DNA of 64,000 bases from Silene conica (taxonomy: Eukaryota > Streptophyta > Magnoliopsida > Caryophyllales > Caryophyllaceae), in assembly GCA_029255685.2 (NCBI GenBank), contig CM055312.2:19554649-19618648 (forward strand), written 5' to 3'. Under the pieces are notes generated by a model. It did not search any database. It saw only the letters and a program-made list of their open reading frames with translations, and was not told the DNA's origin. Below, piece by piece: positions 51,619 through 61,644 of this stretch (its first letter is position 1; every line of letters starts with the position of its first letter). The translations under genes and the position numbers were made by a program.

Positions 51619-53324
51619 TGATGGTCGGATTTTGTCGTCGATTCCGTCACCAAAAACAATTTTTAAACTCCCAAATTAAGTAGTATAATTTAGGGTCGAA
51701 CCCAAAAGACGGTGGGGAAGTTGTATATTTAAGTTCTAGTTCGAGCTTGAGTCGGGTAATAAGTTTGAGATTGATTAACAACTAAAGAACAATTAAAACA
51801 AATAAATTTAGATAAAATTGATGATAAGGAGGACTAGGGTGTCGGGGGTCACCTAGGTAAGTCGGTAGCCAAACGTAAGGCAACGGTCTCGTGTCACTTC
51901 TATGGTAAGTCTAGGGTTATCTCTTCTCTCGAGTCGACTACCCTTAGGTCAAGACTAGTCCTAGCTTTCGCTACAAACCAAGCTAACCTAACACATAAGC
52001 ATGCTCATGAAACTCAAGACCATCGTCTAAAGCAAACAAAGCGAAGACTAATACCCAACCGTCGTTGAGGCAATTCGTCGAACACGTAACATGCAAGATG
52101 CGAAAACTTAACCAAAGAAGCAAACACGACTAACCCTAAGCATTTTTCATGGCTACTAACTACCCAAGCAAACCCCTAACCCTAGAATGAAACTACTCAC
52201 ACATGATTAAAGAAGAAACATGAACAAATGAGGAATTGATGATAAACATTATGAGAAAATGAAAGAGTAAACAAGTAAACAAGGAAAACTTAAAGGAAAT
52301 GCAAAAATAAAGTAGAGATGAAGAAGATTATACCATTAACTATGGAAAAGGGAATGACTTGGATGACAAGTTGAAGGATTCTTTCAAATCCTCCAAAATT
52401 ACAACCCAAATAATCCACTAACAAATGCTTAAACACAAACTCAAGGAGAATCCTCTATAGAGATTAACTAATAAAGAAAGATTAAGTAAAGATCTAAATA
52501 GGATTAAAGTATTTTTTAGTGTTTTTGAGTCTAAGTGCTAAGTATTCAAAACAGTATTAAACCCTAAAAAAGCTCAAGAATCCGTCATATGAAGTTGACA
52601 CAAGTACGGGTTTATATAGGGCTCGAAAATACGAAAAAGGCCTCCCAGCCGGTCGACCGGCTGCCGGTCTGGGACCGGCTGAGAGTCCAAGTAAGGACTT
52701 CTGATTTTTTCTTCGATTTTCTTTGATGAGCATGCATTCCCAGCCGACCGGCCGGCTGCCGGTCTGGCACCGGCTGGGAAGCCTATCCTTCAGTTCTGAC
52801 TTTTTCCTTCTTTTTCTTGGCTACAGGTACCCTCAGCCGGTGGACCGGCTGCCGGTTGTCCACCGGCTGGGACACCTTTTTGAGAAGTCTGCCCAATATA
52901 GCTTATTTCTTCAATCTTCGAAAATTTGGCTAAGTATGTGAAGGTCTCCCCAGCCGGCAGACCGGCTGCCGGTAGGCCACCGGCTGGGAGCCTTGTTCCA
53001 TGAATCTGCAACTTTCTCTTCTTTTACGCCAAAATTCCTAAGTCAGAGCTCCCAGCCGGCCGACCGGCTGCCGGTTGGGGACCGGCTGGGAGGGCCTGGG
53101 AGGCCACATTCACAATTCCTTCACAATTCTTCAAAAATCGCTCCAAATTCACCTCGATTTCTCTCGTTTCTTCGCCCCCGCCGTAATGCCTACAAAAATT
53201 AGACAGAATAGGAATATACGAGGCAACGGACGTAAAAACACCTAAAGATGCGCAAATCGAGGTCGAATCGCGACCGAAAACAAAGAAAATGCAAAGGAAA
53301 TGATGACCAAAATGGAGCTCATCA
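51619..53324. mobile_element. solo LTR F inside the pol of element B
   Basis: It starts TGATGGTCGG and ends GAGCTCATCA (TGAT...ATCA). The TSD GATTC is at 51614-51618 and 53325-53329. Removing it restores [16 protein letters not shown] of the RT-RNase H junction. It is 1,706 bp with no paired LTR and no ORF. Five GC-rich palindromic modules lie at 52644, 52739, 52832, 52949 and 53051. The family is unknown, and so is the strand. Confidence 0.85.
52640..53095. repeat. five GC-rich palindromic modules in solo LTR F
   Basis: Each is about 40 bp: CCCAGCCGG, five variable bases, CCGGCTGCCGGT, five to six variable bases, then ACCGGCTGGG. Outer arms CCCAGCCGGT/ACCGGCTGGG pair perfectly in the best copies. 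The spacing is 93-117 bp in AT-rich surroundings. Confidence 0.85.
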
Positions 53325-55477
53325 GATTCGTAGTTTCCTTGGATTGGCAGGTTACTATCGCCGTTTCGTGGAGGACTTTTCTAGACTTGCTCGTCCGATG
53401 ACTCAGTTGCTGAAGAAGGAAACCAAATTTGTGTGGACTGATAGTTGTGAGAGTTCTTTTTAGGAGTTGAAGACTAGATTGACAACCGCTCCAGTGTTTA
53501 CTCTCCCAGAGACTGGGGTTGATTATGATGTCTACTGCGATGCTTCAATGCTTGGTTTAGGTTGTGTACTGATGCAGAGTGGGAAGGTGATAGCCTATTC
53601 CTCCAGGCAGTTGCGTGTTCACGAGGTGAACTATCCTACACATGACTTGGAGTTAGTCGCAGATGTTCATGCTTTGAAGATGTAGCGTCATTACCTCATT
53701 AGTTCGCATTGCTGTATTTTCACCACCATAAGAGCTTGAAGTACATTTTTACTCAGAAGGATCTTAATATGAGGCAGCGTCGTTGGTTGAAACTAGTCAA
53801 GGACTACGACATCGAGTTGTTGTATCATGAGGGCAAGGCCAATGTTGTTGCTGATGCGCTTAGTCGTAAGAGTTCTCATTCATTGAGCGCGATTCGAGTG
53901 TTGCCAGATGAGCTTTGTTCTGAGTTCCGTAAGTTGAGGTTAGAGATGGTTGGTAGTGGATTCGAGTGTTGCGATGTCTGCTGAGCCAACTTTGTATTGG
54001 GAAATCCGCAAGAGTTTGCCTGCCGATGCGACTTTCAGGAAATTTGAGGCTAAGATTGCAAGTGGTGAGGCTAAGGACTTTGTTATTGATGCTGACAGCT
54101 TTCTTCGTTTCCGAGGCCGGATGTTTGTTCCTGGTGCTCCTAGTTTGAGGAAGATATTGTTAGATGAGGCTCATTTGACTCCTTATTCTATTCATCCTGG
54201 TGGTGAGAAGATGCATAAGGATCTTAGACTTTTGTTTGATGGCCTGGGATGAAGAAGGACATCTTGGACTATGTGAGTAAGTGTTTGACTTGTCAGCAGG
54301 TGAAGATTGAGCATAAGAGACCCGGTGGTCTGCTTCAGCCGCTCCATGTTCCTCAGTGGAAATGAGAGTGCATCTCCATAGACTTTGTGACCGCTCTACC
54401 GAAGACTGTTGGCGGTAAGGATGCCATTTGGATAGTAGTTGACAGATTGACTAAGTGTGCTAGGTTCATACCTATTCGAGAGACATGGGATATGGATCGC
54501 CTTGCTAGGGCTTACATTGTTGAGATTGTTCGCTATCATGGGGTTTCGAAGGAGATTGTTTCAGACAGAGATCCGCGCTTTTGTTCGAGGTTCTGTAAAG
54601 CTCTTTAGGAGGCCATGGGTAGCCGACTATTGATGAGTACAACTTTCCATGCTGCTACTGATGGTCAGTCTGAGAGGATCATACAGACCTTAGAGGATCT
54701 ATTGCGTGCTTGTGCCTTAGACTTTCAAACTTCGCGGGAACAGAGTTTGTCGCTGGTTGAGTTCTCGTACAATAACAGTTATCATTCGTCGATCAAGATG
54801 GCTCCTTATGAGGCTCTTTATGGTAGGAAGTTTCGTAGCCCGATTTGTTGGGATCAATCGAGTGATGTTCATGAATTAGGACCCGATCAGTTAGCTGTGA
54901 CCATTGATCATGTTCAGCTGATTCGTGGTAGGATGAAGGTCGCTCAGGACCGGCAGAAATCCTACGCCGATGTCCGTCGTAGACCGCTCGAGTTTGAGGC
55001 TGGTAACCGTGTGTTTCTCAGGGTTTCTCCGATGAAAGGTGGGAAAAGGTTTGGAGTTAAGGGTAAGTTGAGCCCAAAGTACATTGGACCTTATGAGATT
55101 TTGAAGAAGATTGGGGTCGTTGCTTATAGGCTGGATTTGCCTCCGAGTTTGAGCAAGTTGCATAGTCTCTTCCATGTTTCACAGCTCCGCAAGTATGCCA
55201 GTGACCCTAGTCGCGTTCTTCAGAGGGAGATCGATAATCTTGAGCCGAATCTTGCATTTGAAGAGTGTCCCGTGAAGATCCTTGATCGCCAGGACCGGAA
55301 GCTGACGAGCAAGGTGGTGCCCCCATCTTATGGCGATGTGGTGATGTGGAAGAGCAGACTTGAGAGACCGAGGCTTCGATGCGCGCTACGCATCCGACCC
55401 TCTTCGATTAAGGTATATTTCTTAGACTTTTCTTCGTTCAAGTTTCGAGGACAAAAATTTTTGAAAGTTGGGGTGAT

Positions 55478-58046
55478 TGTAACATCCCGTATTTTCGTAA
55501 AAGAATAGTTTAATAATTTAAAGTGGTATTCGGAATTTAATAATATTTTAATAATATTTCGTAAATTATGTTTTAAAGAAATTCCGTTAAGTTCCGTCTT
55601 AAGATTTATTTCATCTTAAGATGTTGTATTCACTTGGTAATTCCGTTCTTAAGGTTTCCGTTTCATTTAATTAGGAAACCCGACTCAAAACAAATAAAGG
55701 ACAACTCTCCTTCTCCTTTCAACGTTATTTCATTTCTCACAAAACAAAGTCACTGTAAACTCAACTTCACCATTTTTCTCTATTTTCAAGTTCTTAGAAG
55801 ATCATCTAAGAAATCGTCTCAACTCGGATCAAGGTAACGTTTTCAATTTTGAAATCCTCTCGCGATTCTCGTTCTTTCTATCACTTTCGTTTTTCAATTC
55901 TCTACTTCTCATTTCCGGGTTGTTTTGCCCTAGAATCGTTTTTAGGCTCTAATATGCATTTTTGTGTTCTTATGAGTCGACTTGGACAACTCGGAGGTGG
56001 ATTCATACATCATAGAGGAAGAAACCGGAGCTTAGAGCGCTTGAGGTGACGATAATGAGATACTCGGCCTATTTTTGTTATATTAGCATGCTTTGTGAAT
56101 ACTTGTTGTGTTTCTGAAATTGTGATGAAATTATTGAATATGAGTATAGGAATATGCTAAGAAATCTGTTGTATATGCTAAATATATGATTAAGTTAGTG
56201 ATTATGAAGTTTCACATGATTTTCATGCCTATTTCACATGTTGAAGAATTGTGACGGATATGCTTAATTGTTCATAAGATGAGTTTCTTTTGATGTTTAA
56301 GTTGTTGTTCATGTATAATATAAGTGTTAAATTGCTGGGTAAACAATTGTTGTTGCGAATCATAAGCCATGTATTGATTTGCTTGAGTTTTTGATTGAGT
56401 TCATTGTCGAATTGGCGTGCGCGAGCACAGGGGGTGCTCAGCCGGTCAGGGGCCGGCAGCCGGTCGACCGGCTAAGAGGCCCTTATAGTGTCTTTTTCGT
56501 GTTTTAATAAAATATGGTGAATGGGGTGCTCAGCCGGGTGGTCGGCCGCCGGTCCACCGGCTGAGGCTCCCTCGTATTGGTTACTTAGATGAAGAGGAAT
56601 AGGGAGATGGGTCTCCCAGCCGGGTGGCCGGTCGGCCTGCTGGGAACCCTTTCCTTATTAAAGTGTTGTTTTCAAAGGCTGTGTTGGGTGGGGTTGTCAG
56701 AGGGCTGACCGCAGCCGGTCTGTGGCCGGCTGGGAGCCCCGTTCATACTAAAATTGGTTTAACTTGTGATCGGTTCATCCTATTTGATTGATACTTCTTC
56801 CCTGTGACTTGTATGCTTGTAGGCTTTCACATGTTAGTCGATAATCTAGTAAGTAAGACTAGGACATAGTATTGGTTGTAGTACATATCGGGATATGTCT
56901 GAGTCGGGACCGCTAGAGTACGATATGTACTGTTGTATGTTACGTATCAAGCTATGTCTGAGTCGGGAGCTTTAGTTTGATACGTGCGTGTATGTGGCGT
57001 GACGGACATGTCAGAGACGGGACCTCTGGATCGTCACGTGTATGGATGATGCGGTGGGATATGTCTGAGTCGGGACCTCTTTCCCTCTGTGAGTTTGTTT
57101 GACCGTGGTGAGTCAGGTCTGAGTCGGGATCCTGATTCACTACAAAGAGTAATGGTTAAGTATAAGTCGGGACCTCTGGACCATTACTAGCTGACCGGTA
57201 TCCATTCGTGCCTGAGTCGGGGTTCACGGATGAATGCTAGCTGACCTTGTGTACCAAGTCTACCTGAGTCGGGGTGTGGCTTGGGCACTGCTGATTGTGT
57301 TTAGTTCGTTCCTGAGTCGGGGTTACTTCTAGATACTGTTGTTTGCATATGCTTGCCTGAGTTGGGGTGCAGTGTCAGGTGTTGTTGAATGGATGTTTAT
57401 CTAGAGAGTACCGTTTATCATTTGAGTCAGTGTTCGTCCAAGGAATTGGACGGCTCTTACTCATTATCGGAAATGGTTTGAGGAGAAAGACCCCCGGCCG
57501 GGCAACCGGAAGGGAGACCGGCTCTCGCCTCAAATAGTTTCCGAAGTTGGTTAAGGGTTTTGCATGGTGATGCATGCTGATATGAAGGATGATATATACT
57601 TTGCATATTGTGATGTTGGAGTATAATGGATGTTTATACTTATTTGGTACCTGTTATTGGCAATAGGTGGCTAGGAGAATTCTAGTCACTCCCCACTGAT
57701 TGTGGCGTACATGTTTTCATGTATGTAGGTACATGATGGCTGATGGAGGGGTTACTGAGGCTAGCGAGCGATGATCCAATCATCGATGACATACACTTTA
57801 TCGTTTAGCTGGTCCTTAGCTTTTTGTTATACATTTGATGCCTGTAGGGATATTCTATCCCGGGCTGCAGTTTTGTACTTGTGGTTTTGTACTTAGACTT
57901 ATATACTTATTTATCTTTGTTTATTTCTGCATGTATAGTTTTGTTAATTCACCTCGTACTTAGTCAAGCATGTTAAAGTTTAAATTCCGCGTAAATTTTG
58001 GCATGTTTGTATGTTTATATTTTTCGCTGCTACGCGGGGTTTTACA
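55478..58046 (+). repeat. 3' LTR of element B
   Basis: 2,569 bp. It carries four GC-rich palindromic modules (56429-56740) and the second copy of the hairpin array (56881-57385), whose stems are better preserved than in the 5' LTR. Confidence 0.92.
56881..57385 (+). repeat. tandem hairpin array, 3' LTR copy
   Basis: Loop motifs start at 56900, 56959, 57013 (changed to AGAGACGG), 57066, 57120, 57163, 57213, 57265, 57313 and 57358. Stems include GTACATATCG/CGATATGTAC (10 of 10), ACGTATCAAGCTA/TAGTTTGATACGT (one G-T pair) and AGTAATGGTT/GGACCATTACT (fully paired, eroded in the 5' copy). Confidence 0.8.
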
Positions 58047-58904
58047 GTCTCTCGATATATAGGAGCCATTCGGTGCTAGCAGCGATCATGCCGAATCAGG
58101 ATAGAGTCTTTTGGTTGGACTCTCTGCATCAACAACCAACCGAGACCTTTAAGGAGTTGATTATTAAGTAAGTTTAATTATCATACTGATTTGGCACATA
58201 ATATTAAGTTTCAATTATTATTATTTTCACTACGACACATATATTTATGTGAGTTTCTGCCTCCTTTTTAAAGTTCCTTTAAGAAGAAAAGAGCTAATAA
58301 CGGTGATCAACCCAGGAAAGATTCTGATGCTGGCATTACATTTCTACGATAATAGGGGTACGTGCGCAAATACAATACCTTAATTAAGTGCATGACATCT
58401 GTCTTTTTTAATTACGCATTAAACTAATTGGTAATTGTCTTCTCATCTCTTCGTTTTTTATGTAATATCATAGGTCCCTAGGCAGTCGGACAGCATACAA
58501 TGTGGACACTACGTTTGTCGTTTTATGTTGCAGATAATTAAGCGAAGATTTCTCATTATTCCAGTAAAGGTTAGTAATTTTTTGAAGTTAAATATCCTTT
58601 TTTTCATTAGAGTTGTTGTCTTTGCTGCTATATTGCGATGTTCCTATGCTACTGCTATTGTTACTCTAAGTCAACGCATGTCTTGTATGTATTTGTTTTA
58701 TACGCAGTATCTATTCAACGAGCCAGTTGTCCTTAAGTACGAAAAGAGCCAGATAGACGAGGTAAGGGACTTGTGGGGCAAATACGTCCTTAAACACAAA
58801 GCTTCAATTGAGAAGTGATTAGCTAGCTAGCTTAGGGAATGCACAAAATGTAAGTAGGAATTTTGGTTATAGAACTGATGCACAAAATATAAGAAAGAAT
58901 TTTG

Positions 58905-59165
58905 GTTGTGTGTGTGTGTATATATATAGATATATATATATATATAGATATATATATATATATATAGATATATATATATATATATAGATATATATATATA
59001 TATATATAGATATATATATATATATATAGATATATATATATATATATATAGATATATATATATATATATATAGATATATATATATATATATATATATATA
59101 TCTATATATATATATATATCTATATATCTATCTATCTATATATATATATAGATAGATAGATATAT

Positions 59166-59248
<83 letters not shown>
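58905..59248. repeat. complex TG/TA/TATAGA microsatellite
   Basis: (TG)n passes into TATATATAGA units of varying length. TCTATCTATC and its inverse GATAGATAGA lie near 59125-59160, then a pure TA run. It flanks the split ULP1-like gene on the right and element G on the left. Confidence 0.95.
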
Positions 59249-59251
<3 letters not shown>

Positions 59252-60306
59252 TTGGGATCACATGAGTCCACCCTAAATATTTGAATCCATGAGTCTAACA
59301 ATGATATCATAAGTTATATAAAAAAGTATCACGTTTTTTCAATATCAAATTTTTTCCCTTTTTCTGTTTTTTCTTTTTCAATATTACTTTTTCTTTTTTT
59401 TTCTTTTTTTGCCTTTTCTTATAAAATGACATTTTCTTTATTAAAAAAATTCTCTTTTTCAGTATGCATTTTTTTTACACAAACACGTTTTTTTTAATAA
59501 GGCGTTTTTTCTCGAATTTTTTTTCATTACAATATCACAAGTTACTCAATACAATATCACCGGTTTCAAAATAATATCACAAAAAAAAATTTCAAGAAAA
59601 AATTGAAAAAAAAAATTTGAAAAAAATATTTCCGGGAAAAAAAGTTCTTGAAAAAATTTTGTGATATTGTTTAATATAGTGCGTGATATTGTTTAACAAA
59701 AGTCGTTGAGAAATTTTTTTTGATTTTTTTTCATTACAATATCACAAGTCACTCAATACAATATCACCGGTTCTTCAAAATAATATCACAAAAAAAATTC
59801 GAGAAAGAAATATTTCGGAAAAAAAATTCGAGAGAAAAAATTGAAAAAAATCATTTCCGACAAAAAAAGTTCTTGAAAAAATTTTGTGATATTGTTTAAT
59901 ATAGTGCGTCATATTGTTTAGCAAAAGATGTTTTTTCTCGAAATTTTTTTTCGATCTTTTTCCATTACAATATCACAAGTTACTCAATACAATATCACCG
60001 GTTCTTCAAAATAATATCACAAAAAAAAATTCTGTAAAAAAAAATCGAGAAAAAAATTTGAGAAAAAAAATTGAAAAAAAAAAAATTTGAGAAAAAAAAA
60101 TTTTGAGAAAAAAAGTTTTGGAAAAAATTTCGTGATATGGTTTTATATAGTGCGTGATATTGTTTCATGTGATATTGTATTGAAAAGATTGTGATATTGT
60201 AGACTTTGTAGTGTAAAAAAAAAGTGATATTTTTTAATACAACTTGTGGTACTCTAAATGGACTCATGGACTCAAATAATTAGGTGGACTCACCGGATCC
60301 CGCCTC
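59249..60306. mobile_element. element G: second copy of the E family
   Basis: It has the same ends as E (GAGTTGGGATCACATGAG on the left, CTCACCGGATCCCGCCTC on the right) and the same three internal T-run/A-run blocks with AATATCAC words. (TA)n lies on both sides. It is diverged from E by many small changes. Confidence 0.85.
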
Positions 60307-60318
60307 TATATATATATA

Positions 60319-60478
60319 GAGGCGGGATCCGGTGAGTCCACCTAAATATTTGAGTCCATGAGTCCATTTAGAGTACCACAAGTTGTATTAAAAAATATCA
60401 CTTTTTTATAAAACTTATGATATCATTGTTAGACTCATGGACTCAAATACTTAGGGTGGACTCATGTGATCCCAACTC
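60319..60478. mobile_element. element H: 160-bp MITE of the E/G family, inverted
   Basis: It begins GAGGCGGGATCCGGTGAG and ends CATGTGATCCCAACTC, so it is opposite in orientation to G and only 12 bp of TA away. Both termini of about 75 bp are kept and the interior is lost, as in a deletion derivative. Confidence 0.85.
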
Positions 60479-60498
60479 TATATATATATATATATATA

Positions 60499-61008
60499 GG
60501 GTCGGGATCCGTTGAGAACAACCCTTATAATGAGAACCGTGAGAACCCTCACTAAATCTCCATCATATCTCGCTTCGAAAGTTTCGATGAATCATTTAAC
60601 ATTATTTTAACTTATTCAAATACACACTTTAGTATCATTGAACAAAAATTTTTGATTTTATTAACAAAATTTATACTTAGTGTACCAAAATACAATTAGA
60701 CATACCAAAACGGCTATAAATGCACGAAAACAACCATTACGTGCATGAAATTTTTTACATGCATAAAAATGATAACTAGGTGCATGAAATAATAGGCTCT
60801 ACGTGCATTAAAACGAGTTCTAGTTGCATGAAAAATGATAGATACGTAAAAATCGGTAGTAGATGAATCAAAATTAATAAAACGTATCTCCCCTTGATTT
60901 CCGTCACTAGTATTTATTTTCTAGCCCAAGAAATATGTTCTCTAGCCATAAAATTCCATGTCGAATCCAAATTTAATTTTTTTTAAAAAAGTCCGTAAGG
61001 TAGAGTTT
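60499..61008. mobile_element. one end of another (TA)n-flanked element
   Basis: After a TA run, GGGTCGGGATCCGTTGAGAA resembles the E/G/A termini but leads into different sequence (ACCCTTATAATGAGAACC). The word GTGCATGAAA and variants recur at 60745-60835. No second end is visible before the CACTA-like element. No ORF. Confidence 0.5.
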
Positions 61009-61644
61009 CACTACATGTACCCGTTGTTAAATCTTTCCCACCAAAACTACTAACAACGGGTTTCAAGCACATAACCGTCGTGATAACTTTCCCACCAAAA
61101 ATCATTGACACCTTCCACAACGCAGGAACCTAATAACAACGGTTTACAATCTTTTAACAACTTACCATAAAACCCTAAACCCTAAACCCTAAACCCTAAA
61201 CTTACCAGTTATAAATTTCCCGGCAAAACTATAGCAACGGGTTTGAGACAAATAGCCGTTGTAATAACTTTCTCATCAAAAATCATTGACACCTTCCACA
61301 AAGGCAGGAACCTATTAACAACAGTTTTTGCCCGTTGTTAAAATCTTATCACAACGGTTCCTTCAAACTAACCCGTTGTTATAAATTTCCCGGCAAAACT
61401 ATAGCAACGGGTTTAAGACAAATAGCCGTTGTAATAACTTTCCCACCAAAAATCATTGACACCTTCCACAATGGCAGGAACCTAATAACAACAGTGATTA
61501 GCCATTGTTAATACTTTTTAACAACGGTTATGGTAATAACTATGGACCGTTGTTAAAACCTTAAACGGCAGAGGCTTTAACAATGTCCATTTTTTATATA
61601 ACAATGGTTATTAACCGTTGTTAAAGCCCATATTTGTAGTAGTG
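61009..61644. mobile_element. small non-autonomous CACTA-like element
   Basis: The right end CATATTTGTAGTAGTG is the inverse of a CACTACTACAAATATG terminus. On the left CACTACATGTACCCGTTGTT can pair as the other end. Sub-terminal AACAACGG/CCGTTGTT words occur many times in both directions, and a unit with GGCAAAACTATAGCAACGGG is repeated. A three-base TSD is not exact (TTT/ATT), so the left border is uncertain. Confidence 0.5.
61168..61201. repeat. short interstitial telomere-type repeat
   Basis: Four CCCTAAA units occur in a row inside the CACTA-like element. This is the Arabidopsis-type plant telomere unit. Confidence 0.85.

Larger units (their letters stand above)
49277..55411 (+). pseudogene. 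element B gag-pol, heavily mutated
   Basis: Order: gag from MVRTSNVENT, with SEWFRDMEKSFSM and LEAYRWWTL. Two zinc knuckles follow, CNRCGIAPHHGFDC and CYTCNGFGNRFFQC (the second has Asn for His). Then come protease FDTGASLSFIS, RT with [15 protein letters not shown] and [11 protein letters not shown], RNase H with [16 protein letters not shown] and ADALSRKS, integrase with SIDFVTALP, VSDRDPRF and DGQSERIIQ, and a chromodomain relic ending MRATHPTLFD. Defects include a one-base gain in a T run near 49675, frameshifts near 51105, 53700 and 54240, and stops at 49825, 50605, 51465, 53461, 53683, 54364, 54606 and about 55346. Solo LTR F interrupts it at 51619. It cannot encode a working polyprotein. 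Confidence 0.88.

Noticed and set aside
53966..54148. Extra small ORFs inside B's pol
   Set aside because: Out-of-frame shadows of RNase H and integrase sequence.
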